Origin: Phoronis australis
Taxonomy: Eukaryota > Phoronida > Phoronidae
Length of the DNA: 64,000 nucleotides
Assembly: GCA_002633005.1 (NCBI GenBank)
Contig: NMRA01000296.1
Span: forward strand, 468,632 to 532,631
Reading direction: 5' to 3'
Position numbers and translations under genes: made by a program. Shown here one piece after another: positions 13,201 to 25,237 of this stretch (the first letter of the stretch is position 1; each line of letters starts with the position of its first letter). Under the pieces are notes generated by a model that made no database searches, was not told the origin of the DNA, and worked only from the letters and a program-made list of their open reading frames with translations.

Positions 13201-13759
13201 AAGAAGACCCACTGGCCGCTGTTGATGGCGGATGAATATCACCATAGTCGGCGATTAAAACTGCTATAAACTCAACTGTCACAGGAAAAACTTCCGACTT
13301 GGACTGACTACTTACAGCGGCCATTTAAATATCTAAACTTTGCCGTTTGGGGAAGCATATGACATAGATTTGCCCGAATTTCACCAGCTTTCGTCAAAAT
13401 GCATTGAAACATCGATTTCTTAAAGCGTTGCCTGTAGGCGGACTTAGGAGGACCCCTCCGGACGAGACAATTTTAGAGACTTGGCACCCCTTTGCGACAT
13501 AGTTCTTGTTGACAAAATTCTTCATGGAATGCGCTGTTTGGGAAAGGTATCTTATAGATTTCATAGAATTTGAACCTGTATCAAACTCATTTAAGTTCTT
13601 ACAAGAATTTGCTTGTCCTTATCAAAAATAATTTCGCCCTAAACGCGACTGCCAACTCAAGTCATATGTAATACATCCATGCGCCATTATGAAATTCCCA
13701 ATTTTGAGATTGGCTAACTTCAGTCAAATCTACAGAGTTTTCTTGATTTTTTTAGATGT
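10293..13759. other. No supported gene; one candidate small exon discussed separately
   Basis: The stretch holds a short AAT microsatellite at 10561-10580 and scattered short ORFs. The only ORF with a start context worth noting is on the minus strand, with its internal ATG at 12569 (see findings). I otherwise see nothing. Confidence 0.45.
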
Positions 13760-14520
13760 TTATTACGAAATCTTCAGAATGCAATGAATATACATAACCC
13801 AGAAAGCGCCAAGAGGCATTAGACCTGGGTTAAAAATACAAAGAAGTCTATATACAATTATTATACACCAATGCATATATTAAAAAATGATGTTAAGATT
13901 GCAATAATATATGATTACGAATGTAAATAATTCCTTTTCATACACAAGTATACAATTCTATCGACTCACACAAGGAGATTTAAAGTTATAATGAAATTAT
14001 AATGATACTATTTCAAATAAAACCATATTTTCATTTGGGTTGAGTTCTTGACATCCATGTAGAAAAAAAATAATTTTGTTGTACAATTGCGGAATTTCGG
14101 AATATTTTTTGTAGACATTGGGGTATTGTTCAAGTGTCTGGAAAAGCTGTGCCCTCTACTCCTTGCATACGTCACAAGCAAAGAAAACATGAGGATATGT
14201 CTGGGTCTGTCCACAGGAACACAGAGGCGAAATAGCATTAAAATTATGTCTAAATTTATCGTTGTTTAGGAATAGACCGCATCTTGATCTGTATAGGGTT
14301 ATTTCATGGTTGCGGGGAAGTTGAAATGATGTCAATGGGACTGGCAAGTCTGGAGTAGTGGTATGCATTTTAAAGTTATTTTTGAGAGTGACGATTGAAG
14401 TGCTTTCTTTTATTTTGGGTGGTAAGGAATTCCAGTTGTCAATACAAGTTAATAATTTTCTTGAGTCGATGATGATGTCAACGTTCTGTTGGCAAAAGAA
14501 ATAGAATTCTAGCAAAGCAA
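13760..14520 (-). pseudogene. 3' end of a dead non-LTR retrotransposon (LINE)
   Basis: On the minus strand the open frame 14515-14156 reads through WNSLPPKI...LKNNFK, a motif common just after the reverse transcriptase domain of CR1/L2-like LINEs. It continues into LYRSRCGLFLN and CSCGQTQTYPHVFFACDVC, the Cys-His C-terminal segment typical of these elements. An in-frame TAG after CKE interrupts the frame. The reading continues beyond it as RAQLFQTL, so the element is broken. Downstream to about 13760 is its 3' tail. Only the C-terminus is present, as in the usual 5'-truncated insertion. The clade is inferred from motifs only. Confidence 0.75.
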
Positions 14521-17500
14521 GGAATACTACAAGACCGATTTTATGAGAGTAAAAGGCGCTGTTCGATGATCGTTTTTAGCCAGCTATTCAGCGCAAAAAT
14601 ACTGTTTTAAGTATTAGGACTTGTAATCCATTTTCGCAGACGCATGGACGTATAAACCAGAAAGCAACAGACCCTTTGGCATATTGAGTCATCTCAAACA
14701 TCAGGCATGTTTGTGCGAGATGAGGTTCAAGGTTTTCTTTAGATCCACATGAGATCAGAAATCTTTGGGTGATTCTAGAGATCAAGCAGACAAATGGCGG
14801 ACCGTATGAAACCGCTTGAGTGGCGAGGTAGACCTTTTATCACACGGGGTTTGGGACACGCAAATGTTGATTCATTTCACAGAGCTTAATAACTCCGTGT
14901 GAACAGTTTACTGTACCTACAGAGTTCTCTTTTTAATCTAATTCACCGCTCTTCTACACATTTTGCTGTCGATGCGGCATGACTAATGTTTTCCATGTTT
15001 TCCGTTGGTATGAGAAGGAATTTCCGGGCATGGTATACTATGACGGCTGGTTGTTGAGACTGTGCTCGATGCCAACAATAACCCGCCGTGACAAACTAAC
15101 TTATTGAACACGGTGACAAGAAAAAACGAACTACCAGTTCACGCCAAGCCTAGAAATCTTATCTAATCTAAGTGCAGAACAAGTTTTACTCTGCGATATG
15201 GGGTATAGATCAAAGGTTAGTTTTAGACAGAAACTAAACGGAATCATTTTCATTTATGTTCCTAACTTCTTATTTCATATTACTGATGTCACACATGGAT
15301 AGTTTGTGGCTTTTACAGAAGGATATAAAGTACTTAAATTTCAAGCCAAGTTAAATAATTGTTGCTTGTTTTGGAAAGAAGTACACGGCAACAACAGGCG
15401 GTTATCAAACTGAACATACCACAACGGCAGACGATACCAAACTAAACATAGTCATACCTGGAGAATTACGGCGCCAATAAGCATGCGGGCCATTCTACCA
15501 ACTCCTTCCTTTCTATGGAACCAAACGGAGTGATTCTGGCTTGAACCGCAGAAAACTCGATGAAAAGAAAAGTCAAGTACTCAAAAAGTTACACCTAAAC
15601 CCTGTGACAATATCAGTCTGGAACGCAACAGTGCGTAATGGTTTTTTAAGGGTGTTAGATCATATATAAGTTGAGTCGTCTGACAACTGTTTACAAAAGA
15701 CGCGATGCCAGGAAATAAATGTCAGATGTCAAGTAGTCTTTTATCTTAAACTTCGCAGTACAAGCGCCGCAGACGAGGATTGGGCGGGGCTTTGTACATC
15801 GCTTATATAATATTACAAGGGGGAGTTTTTTAGAGGGTGTTCGAAAAACTACATCGTAGTTCACTGATCTTCCGTTGGGTGTCAGTGGTCTCTGAGAGTT
15901 GTGGGACCTGACAAGGAGAGTCTGAAGCTGCGCTCCGTAACGTAAAACACTGGCAAATGCACTGCTGATCAGTGGGAGAAATTGGGCACATGGATTACGC
16001 TAGAGTTTACGAACGTAGTGAGAGAAAATTGGATGGTGCTATGAGTATTGGCGTTTTTTACTTGGTACCATATTGTTTAACAAAAATTACTTTGTTTGCT
16101 CAGGGAACCACAAAACTATAGTGTTTGCGTTCATTTTTGCTATGTGACCGATTACATGTAATGTTCACGTTAAACAGCATCTCAGTATTTAGGTGACAAA
16201 AACCGAAAAATGAAGAAAATCATATAAGCTCAGGAAACTTGTATCATAATATTCTTCACCATGGGCCTTGATTTGAGTTACTGATATTAACATCGAAACC
16301 ATTAGCACCTCCAAAAATAAATTTAAATATATAAAAAGCACAAATAAAAAATGAAACGAGGTGAAGTTTATTAGGTTTGGCTAATCCTAAAATTTCAAGT
16401 TCAAAAATGGCGCACGTACGCATTGACGTTGGTGGCTCATGCTGTGAAAATTCAAAGTGGTAAAGTTTTTGAACCTCAAAGTTCTTTAGAAGGAATTCAT
16501 CACGTGCAGTTTAACAGCGGCGAACTCGTCCGCTCAGGCCAGCTAGGTATCACAGTCACGACTTTTTGAGGGCAAAAATCGAGCGAAAATTCTGTGGTGC
16601 AGGCTAATTGTTAATGAACAGTTCAAGCAGTCGGGACGCCCGCTCTGGAACGCTTTAACAAATTGGACCTACTTCAAGCCGACTCAAACCGACCGAGGGA
16701 GGCGACAGTACACGATATTGCCGAGAAGTTCGGGCCGACATCCGGCACGAATTGCATGTTTTAAAAGCATTCGACGGTTTGTCACCGTCGTCTTCTCTAC
16801 AAAAGACACATCGAATTGAAATCGATTCCAAGACAGTGAAACCAGTTCCATGATGTTGCTAACAACTGCAAATGAGCGTAAGAGGATCTCCTCGACCGCA
16901 CACACATCGTCGTCTCTTTGTATTGCTAAAAATTTAAAAAGTCGCACAAAGAGGGCAAAATCACATCGGAAGCACGCAAATCTTTGTCTAGTAGCTAACG
17001 GCAGCGCCTTCTAATGTTGAATAGTGAAAAAGGCTTCCGCGTTTTCATCTTATCTCCGGCAGTGGCTGTCAACGATTCTAAAAAAATTACCGTGATCACT
17101 ATCGAGCAGCTCACTACATTCACGAAATACGAGTGCCTGATGGCATAAATCACACGACACGGTTCCGAACTCCACGAACAAGGTCTCGACTGCCAACCGG
17201 ACTCAGAAAACGAAACGTTCCTAGCGCAACACCCCGGGTATTTTCTTAACTTACAATTTCTCTGGGGAAGCGATCGTTAGCTGCTCATCTGCGGCCTCAA
17301 TCAGAGGGTAAGATATGTGACTTTTGAACTGGGTAAAGAGATTGACCGCATAACTGAACTCGTGAACCTCGCCCTTGCAGACCATTTTGTGAATAGCGAA
17401 AATCGGTGCAGGTCCATCTCACAGTACAGATTTGAGGTAAGTAAATTTTACCACCAAACTTAGTGCCACGCTTCCCCTCGGAACTGAGTGTACGTCAGCT

Positions 17501-18029
17501 GCACATGCGGGCTTCTGTTAGGGCGCGTTACGTGACTTGCAAAGTGGAAAATCATTGGCCATACCCGTATGGCTGAAAATTGCGCGTTTTTCCCAGATAT
17601 GAAAGTAGCGATCCTAGCTGCTAAGTTTCGAGCCCAGCTAGTTATTCTGTCGGATCACCAATGTACCGCGTTGCGATTGGTTCACTTCCATGGTGATGGA
17701 GTTCGGCCTCGATGTGATTAAACAATTACATTTGATAGACATGCGCAGTAATGGAATCACAAACTTAAGATTTTGTTGACAAAATGATGTTGCATGTTTG
17801 ACAGAAATCATGATTGCCGAAGCGTTTGCTCGAGATAAACAGATATCTACGGCCACCTATATGTTCAATTAGCACTTAAAGCGACGCGAATATGTATTTT
17901 TAAGAAGATCAGCAGTGGTACAAGGCATATTGTGATGCTCTACATCGTAATCAAAACTTTACTTTAGTCGGAAAAACATGCAGAATTGTTTTGTCTGTCT
18001 TCTGAAGTTTCGCACCAAATTGAAATGTT
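14521..18029. other. No supported gene
   Basis: Short ORFs without domains. A GC box (GGGCGGGGC, 15782-15790) followed by TATATAA (15804-15810) resembles a core promoter, but no transcript or ORF can be attached to it. The rest shows nothing I can name. Confidence 0.45.
15782..15810 (+). promoter_or_regulatory. Possible core promoter: GC box plus TATA box
   Basis: GGGCGGGGC is followed 13 bases later by TATATAA. That is compatible with an RNA polymerase II promoter starting near 15835-15840. No coding exon can be linked to it, so this is only a motif-level call. Confidence 0.2.
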
Positions 18030-18718
18030 AGGCTCAAACTGTTCTAGCTTACTGTAAAATATCATTGGATGTAAGACGATTTGTTTACACGGGCAGTTAG
18101 ATATTCAGGGCAGAGCTGGAATGTGCGAGTAGCATTGACCAGAACCTTCAACTGCCAACACTTACACAGTACCCTGAAGGAGAGGCTGATCTGAAGGAGC
18201 AATATTCAGCAACTGAGGCTGAAGACAGATGCTCATTTAATTTTCAGTTATAATGCAGAATTTACAACTGCTGGATTGTCCTCTTGGGCATTTCAGATGA
18301 GTAATGGATTTGGGCTGAGGTTACCAGGCTAATTGCTTCTATTTAGTGCCATGCTGTTCCAAATGATTACAAATCATTACTATGTCACTCTGCTTTGTAT
18401 CCGCGGCCAGAGGACCAAAGTATAACAAAACAAACACTGATATCAACAAAACACAGAATTACTTACTGTACAATTTCCCCTACTGCCGCTCAGGAAACGA
18501 ACTTATGTCTGCATGTGGAGTATTCATTTAAACGGCAGGGTTGTCTAACGTCCGAGAATATGTGAAGTAAAGGTGTGGTGAGGTTCAACATAATCATAAC
18601 CCATTTCAGGTCTCAAAATACACAAAATCCTATAATAGTGATCAAGCGCCAAAGGCTTCTTAAACAAGTACTTTTCTGCCCGCTGAAATGTGCTTTTTAG
18701 ACGCTCACAGATTCTTAA

Positions 18719-18840
18719 TCAACACGTAGAAGTACTACTCAACGCGTAGTATTGCTTTTCAACGATTTTCTTTCTGTGCTTATTCAACGCACAGAACTGG
18801 TTATTCAACGCGCATAAGTAGTCATTCAACGCTTATTTTT
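18719..18840. repeat. Short degenerate repeat with CAACGC motif
   Basis: The motif TCAACGC, or close variants, recurs about every 18-26 bases (near 18719, 18740, 18758, 18784, 18804 and 18827). Part of it is retained in the sister copy near 30725-30755. Confidence 0.5.
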
Positions 18841-19007
18841 AATCAGTGCGCGTACGACTGTTTTATTTCAACACGATTACTGATTTATGATCATATCAAA
18901 GGCTACAGGCGGTCTCAGGAAGGCTTCCCAAATACCTAGTTATAACAGTAAGTGCTTCCAATATGAACAATTGGGGTTAGTAGGTGCCTTAAGAGAATTA
19001 GCACGGA

Positions 19008-19329
19008 TACCATAGAATCACACACACGAGCATCGCATCTCGAACCTATGGATCATGCATACGAACCCAAAAATCACGCAAACGAACAAAAATCATGCAC
19101 GCGAACCACAAAAAATCACACATACGTGTACGAACAAAAATCATACGCACGAGCATTCGAATCATACGCACGAACCACCAAACGATGAAGTGTTCGAACG
19201 TATGATTTGTGTTTGTATACGTGATTTTTTGGGTTCGTATGCAGGATTCATAGGATTGCATGCATGACTCATATGTTCGTAAGTGGTTCGTGCGTAAAGT
19301 GCGATGCTCGTGCATATGATTCTATGGTA
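19008..19329. mobile_element. Foldback element, copy 1
   Basis: The ends TACCATAGAATCA and TGATTCTATGGTA are inverted copies. Inside, GAGCATCGCA and TGCGATGCTC continue the palindrome, and each arm consists of variable short repeats built on GAACCCAAAAATCACGCA. The whole of about 320 bp can fold back on itself. A second copy lies at 30935-31288 in the sister duplication, with changed internal repeat content but conserved ends. Confidence 0.7.
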
Positions 19330-19493
19330 CCTCTGATTAGGGTTAGGATATAAGAGCGCTATTACGACCGTCAGGTCAAGAAGCGGACATAACTGAATTT
19401 AATGTCTGTGATTTTTCCGAAATTGAATGAATGTAATGATTGCAGCAAAAGTAAAAATTAATTAGATTTTCACTTATATGATTAGAAACTGAC

Positions 19494-19978
19494 TTGTTCC
19501 TCTCAAACTCACTAGCATCTACCTTAACCCGCTCGTTTCATAGGAATCGGCAACTACAATCTTCGAAATTAGAACTTTCAGAATTCTTCGACGAATGGCA
19601 TTGCGATTTGAAAAATTATCTGTGCTTTGAAGAACAATTTTGCCCTTTGAAGGTGCACATTTCAACGCACAGAAAGGTATTCGTTTAAAGACTCTTTGGC
19701 CCTTCATAAACAGCACCTTACATGTATTATTACACTGGGCATAGCGTTCGTTTCAAAAGTTGTATTTCTCAGCACGTCGGCGTTTAATACATTTGGCTTC
19801 AAATTGATTTCAAATACGGCATTTTAAGAGTTGAATAAAATACATTTAAATTGAAATGTATTTGTTTGTTCCTCTCAAACTCACTAGCACCTTCGTTAAC
19901 CAGCTCGTTTCATAGAAATCGACAACTACAATCTTCGGAATTGAAATCTCCAATATTCTTCGACGAATGGCATTGCGA
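19494..19978. repeat. Direct repeat of about 110 bp, 371 bp apart
   Basis: 19494-19606 and 19865-19978 share a segment starting TTGTTCCTCTCAAACTC and ending GAATGGCATTGCG, with scattered substitutions. A partial third match lies near 31449 in the sister copy. No coding function is seen. Confidence 0.65.
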
Positions 19979-20756
19979 ACAGTGAGTAGACAGAAACTGC
20001 AACAACGTCGAGAATGGGCGAAATGGAGGGAAGCAGAGTGTAACCAGGCGCCCGCCTCCCCGCCGAGTGGAGGGCAGATGTCGAATCTGGCGGGCAGAAT
20101 GTGCAACTGCGGGCGATATTCAATAAAATCTTGGCAAGTTTGCTTCTGCCGGAAAGCCTATTCCAACTTTTGATTAGCGATCCAGTCATGCGTTCAACGA
20201 GTTCGAGTTGAGTTTATTGGCATTTGATTGACATCGTTTCAAATTTTCCGGAGATCAGCATTAAATTCATCCGCGACTATTGTTAGAGAAAGCAAAAACT
20301 GGCGGCTTTAGCAATTTTTGATATCCAGATCAAAGATTGTGATTCGTTTCCTTGTATACCATGCAAAAATTCGTTTTAATTTTCATTTTAACCGTGACGG
20401 TCTTATTCGTCAAACTCGGGTCCTACAAGATCGAGGCGTATAGATATTTCAAATAAACTTTTAAAAATTAGAGATAGCAAATTGTTTTTGGGTTTTCTGA
20501 TTCGTTATTCTGAGAGATTTTCAAAACGTTCAGTTTCCACCATCCCCAAAGAACTGATGTGGATTCTATTGTATAAGGAAAAACCCCGAGGTGGTTCTCA
20601 GAGAGAATGTAAACTATATGTATTGCGTATGATGTGTTGAAAGCTTTTGGCGTGATAGTATAAAAATATTACATGTAACTCGGTGAACCTATTCGTCCAA
20701 TAACAATGTGCACCAAACACAAAACTAACCAATCAGGGAAAAGCTCGGGCTGGGAT

Positions 20757-20806
20757 GTTTAAAATACAAGTCGAGAATTTATAAGTCTCGACTTGTATTG
20801 TTAAAC
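20757..20806. other. Strong hairpin
   Basis: AATACAAGTCGAGA and TCTCGACTTGTATT form a perfect 14-bp stem around a 9-base loop. The outer GTTTAA/TTAAAC bases extend it with one bulge. No T-run follows. It could be the core of a small palindromic element; the function is unknown. Confidence 0.55.
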
Positions 20807-22595
20807 AATGGAGGCAGGTGCCTAGGATTGAAATGAAGCTGCTACAGGTATGCAGAATACAACGGGGTTAGCAATGTCACCCAGTCCAGTAAACATAATA
20901 GAGGGTGTATCAAGTCAACTGAAATCCATAAAAACAAGGAAATGAAACATAATTAAATGGAATTAAGTAAGAACTATTCCATAAATAAGTAAATAGATGG
21001 CTGCAGAATGTTGTCTCCACGTAATAATAAACTACTTGAAACGTAGTACGTACAAAGAAATTCCAAAAATGATAAACCATGAGAAAACACCATAAACACA
21101 TTCCAACAAGGAATAGGAATGTCATCTTGAATTTTGAAATTTTGGACATAGTGAACCACTCTGATGGTTCAACTCTCATTCAACACAGTGGCTGTGATAC
21201 ATAGTGACGGATTAAAGTTTCTCGAGGATAGAAAAAGTCAGGACCATAGTCGTTACAATTCCTCCTTTCACTGCAATTTCTGAACTGTTCCCTTCGCTCG
21301 CCAAAACCTTCAAGAGGCTCCTCTGGCGAAGAGACCGGGCCCAATTTTCACTCCTCTGATAGCCACAATTGTTCAGCTGCTGCCCCAGTCGACACGACTT
21401 TCAAGGGACCCCTGATAGGACTCTAATTTCGTGCGAGACCTTAAACTGGAGCTTTTTAGTTTTACATTCCAGGCCGTGTATTTGGGTCGGAAAATGGCCC
21501 AACGTGCAGCCGCGGGCATCAACTTCTAAGTTGCGTTCTTGTAAGGGAAACGTGGTGGGAAATATGAAAGTGATGTTAACAAGCCGGAAAAATGTTTCAT
21601 GTATATTTTTCATACAAATTAGGGCTGCCATTAAGAAATTGCATTACATTTTGCAAAATCTCATGTTGAAAAAAGAAGTGTTTATACCCATGTCGAACTT
21701 TGGGACAAACCCATTTGAAGAGTTTCTTTAGGATATTAAGCAGAACGCTAACATTTTTAAATTTCGTTTAGACAGATCACAAAAAGTGTATAGAAGCCAA
21801 TAAAAACAATAAACGCAAAAATTTACATAATTCCAACCGCGTTCGTCTCTCGCGAAACTTTCGCCACACAACTTGTCATTTTCCCTTTCATCCTCCTCAC
21901 AAACATCAGTGATCGTGAGATCAATGATCGAGTTTGATAGGATAGCGGAATATAAACACATTGAATCAAACAGTCCTTCATCGCTCATGCACTGAATTTC
22001 TTTGTCATAAGGGTTTGACTGCATATGCCCGTATATGCCAACAATTCACTCTCATGCCTGTATGAGACTTGAGACAATGCGATGATTTTGTCATTGAATG
22101 TGTCTTTTGCGCAGACAAGTATGGGAAGAGTTGGACAAAATCAATTTTAGATTTGTGAATGTCAGAGATCTTTTCCTGCCACTGGCAAGATAATTGAACA
22201 TTTTGGTTGTTGTAGATTTCGGTGAGATTTCCGATTACGGATCCAAGTGAATAAGAGGCGAGACTTTCAGAATAATACATATATGTTAATAACAGTGATT
22301 AGATAAATTTTGGTCTAGAAAAGATCTACCGACACATACTTCGCTATAAATGTGGCAAGTCAAGGGGCTTTTCTTTCTTTCTATCAAGGACGGCCATCAT
22401 TCCAGATCTGCCTAGAAACTGCCACCTCACCACTCCACGGAAACATTTTGACATCTTATTAACATAAGTTATTACTTTTCCCCATCAAATTTCCTTCATA
22501 AAAATGCAATTTAGAAAGTGATGTACGGGGTTGCACGGAGGCCTTTTTTCCGACAAGACTATTGTGCCGAAGTATGCACACGTAGTTGCTTTTAC

Positions 22596-22806
22596 GGGAT
22601 TTGTTCGGCCATTGGGCTTTGAGCACCGGCCAACCCGTTTTAGGTCCGGCCAGCCAGTTTTTTGGGTGCGTCCATCGGGTTTTGAGGTACTGGACATGGC
22701 GTTTTGAGGTTCGACCACCAGTTAAAACACCGGCCAAATTGGGTTTTGTAGTCCTGCCAGCTGGTTTTCAAGTCCGGGCAAATGGGTTTGAAGTCCGACC
22801 AATTGT
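22596..22806. repeat. Degenerate 21-22 bp minisatellite upstream of HYKK copy A
   Basis: About ten units of a consensus like GGTTTTGAGGTCCGGCCA follow each other just upstream of the first HYKK coding exon. The same array, with the same number and order of recognisable units, lies at 38498-38706 before copy B. It was therefore present before the duplication. The long ORFs here on both strands (for example 22459-22737 minus) are produced by the repeat. Confidence 0.7.
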
Positions 22807-22951
22807 TGACACCCCTTCAACCTAAACGTCGGTGGCTTGCCAGTATGACAACACTGATGGTTGCTCTAACAATCTGAACAAATGTATACACCAGCAGGAC
22901 CCTGAGTTCAAGGAAGCGCGAATTACGCAGGTGTGTGCTTTATCGTTTCAG

Positions 22952-25184
22952 GTGCGAAACCATCATGGATTATAGAGAAGGAACATTCAGCGCTGAGCAA
23001 AGAGAACGCGTCATCACTCAGCCAAAAATTAGCGACGTGGATGTAAAGTTACTCATGCACCGTGTTTACGGCTTAGATGTTATTGATCTGTACAAACTGG
23101 ACGGATATGACGATGTAAACTATCACGTCACTGTCTCAGGGAGTTGGCAGAAAGATGGTTATGTCTTAAAAGTGTTGAACTCGTACGATTCTGCAGCAGA
23201 TCAGTTTCACGGTATTGTTTCAAAATTGTTAAAATATGAAAATTCAACTTAAAATTTCAGTGGAAATGACTCAATCTAAAATTTCAGAATTTTCAATTGA
23301 CCCTTTTCACGATTTGTCCGACATAGAGACTCCTGTTGGGTGGATATGCGAATGTAAGTTCTCTGTTTTCATTGGTTGGTTTCATTATGCAACACAAAGC
23401 ACTGAAATGCGCCCACGACTGCAACGTAAACTGCAAGCTTCTACCCATGGCATCATAAAAGTGGACACTAGAAGGCACAGAAAAGGTGAAAACCGTTTAA
23501 ATATGGGAAGCCGTCAACGTCTTTCTAATAGTACCTTACTTGACAAAAGAGGTAGCAGGACCGTAACAGCTAAAAGTAGAGTGGCCGAGAGGGGGTGGCG
23601 GAGTAGGGGGTGAGGGGGAGTAGGGTGTGGGGGAGTAGGGGGTGCAAATTGAAGGAGACGATTTTTATGTGCATCCTCCCTATGTATTGTAAATAAAATA
23701 TTAAGAAATGGAATGTGTTCCGGAGCCAGTTCGAGGAACTGTCCAAATGTAGCAATGCCAGAGGATGTAGAAAGTAAACTTTGAATGGAGTTCTAACTCT
23801 CCTTCTTACCTTAATACTTGGCATAATCTCCCCTGGACCCCCAGGACAGTTCACTATTGTTGACGGAGGTTTAGATCTAATTGCTGGTGGTTAACCGAGC
23901 TGAAAAAAGTTTGAATTTATAGGTGTCTCAACGAAAGGCTCCGATTTTATACCCATTTAGACAACCGTGAAAAAGGAGCGTTTTTCTCTATTTGTTCTAT
24001 ATACTTTTGTCCGAAGCAATATGGATTGTTTCAGAGATATTTGCGTTAGACAGCCTCATGAGTACATCCAAGTAAAACGAAATGTTTCTGAAGAGAATTC
24101 TGGGTCACAAACTATGAGTAGAAAACAGGTAATGAAATTTATTGTCTTGATCTGTCAGCTCAGGGGTCTGTAGCAATGAAATAACAGAAATCGTCTATTT
24201 TCCCCGTGATTTTTATTTGTTGTTTTGAATAAAAAGTGTGTCAGCTCCCCTTGGATCACTCCCCTATGCAGGGATCACAGTTATGCCGTGCTTGTCTAAT
24301 GCTCGTTTTTCACGATTATTTGTTTTCGCGAAATTGTGCATGTAAGTTGTAGGAGGGCTTACCCTAACAGCTGTATTATGCTGCGACAGGGTCAGAAGAA
24401 ATAGTACAAGGTCTGAAATGAAGCGAATTAAAATCTGGTTTTGCACGATTGCCCTTTGGTTAGATCTTAAAGGCGAATTTTGGTGTGGCAGACACCTCAA
24501 ATTTTTTGATTTACCTTACCATTTGAAATTCTTAGGCCGCCTAGTCTTACTCTTGCCTTCAGCTAAAAGCCACGTAGGCGTGTGTGTTCTTTTGTTAGAA
24601 AAATATATTCAAAGAGACCTTGAATTTTAGATGCCCACGTGAAAATGATCCTCTGTTTGCAAGAACTCGGAATTAATTGTCCGAAAATCACCCGGAATCT
24701 TCAACAGAGCTGTTATTCTAAAGAAATAATCACAAAGACAATAAATGGAGGTAAGTTTCAGGCAATAACATGTTCATTTAAATTGCTCAAACTACATCTT
24801 CACTACATGTTATTACTGTTATTTGTTTGTATGAACCAGCTAGCAAACGCATTCCTTCTGTACAATGATGTAGAGAGACAGGGGGCGCGCGAAGGAGGAA
24901 AGGAAAGGAGGCTAGGCGAAATGGTGGAAGTCGATCGAGGGGGAGGGAAGGACGGTGCGATGGAGGGAAAGAAGATAAACATGTTCACTTTGTGTCTTCC
25001 CGACTGATTACAACATATAAATTTCACAGCTTTCTGGGAAAAAACTACAACACTATCCGATTTTGAAGGCCTCCAAGCAATATGCCATTGGGGTTCTCCT
25101 CTGAAACATGACTTTATTATTGATGCACATTCTAATGAGATCTGAAATATACACACACGTGTGTGTGTGTGCGTGTGTGCGTGC

Positions 25185-25237
<53 letters not shown>

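Noticed and set aside
1-18000. A hidden conserved gene in the first 18 kb
   Set aside because: No frame gave domain motifs, and no pair of plausible exons with matching phases was found apart from transposon relics.
23967-24173. Conserved-looking ORF (DICVRQPHEYIQ...) between HYKK exons 1 and 2
   Set aside because: Its copy B counterpart (39610-39710) has frame-breaking deletions, and its acceptor phase does not fit exon 1. The true exon 2 is 24631-24750.
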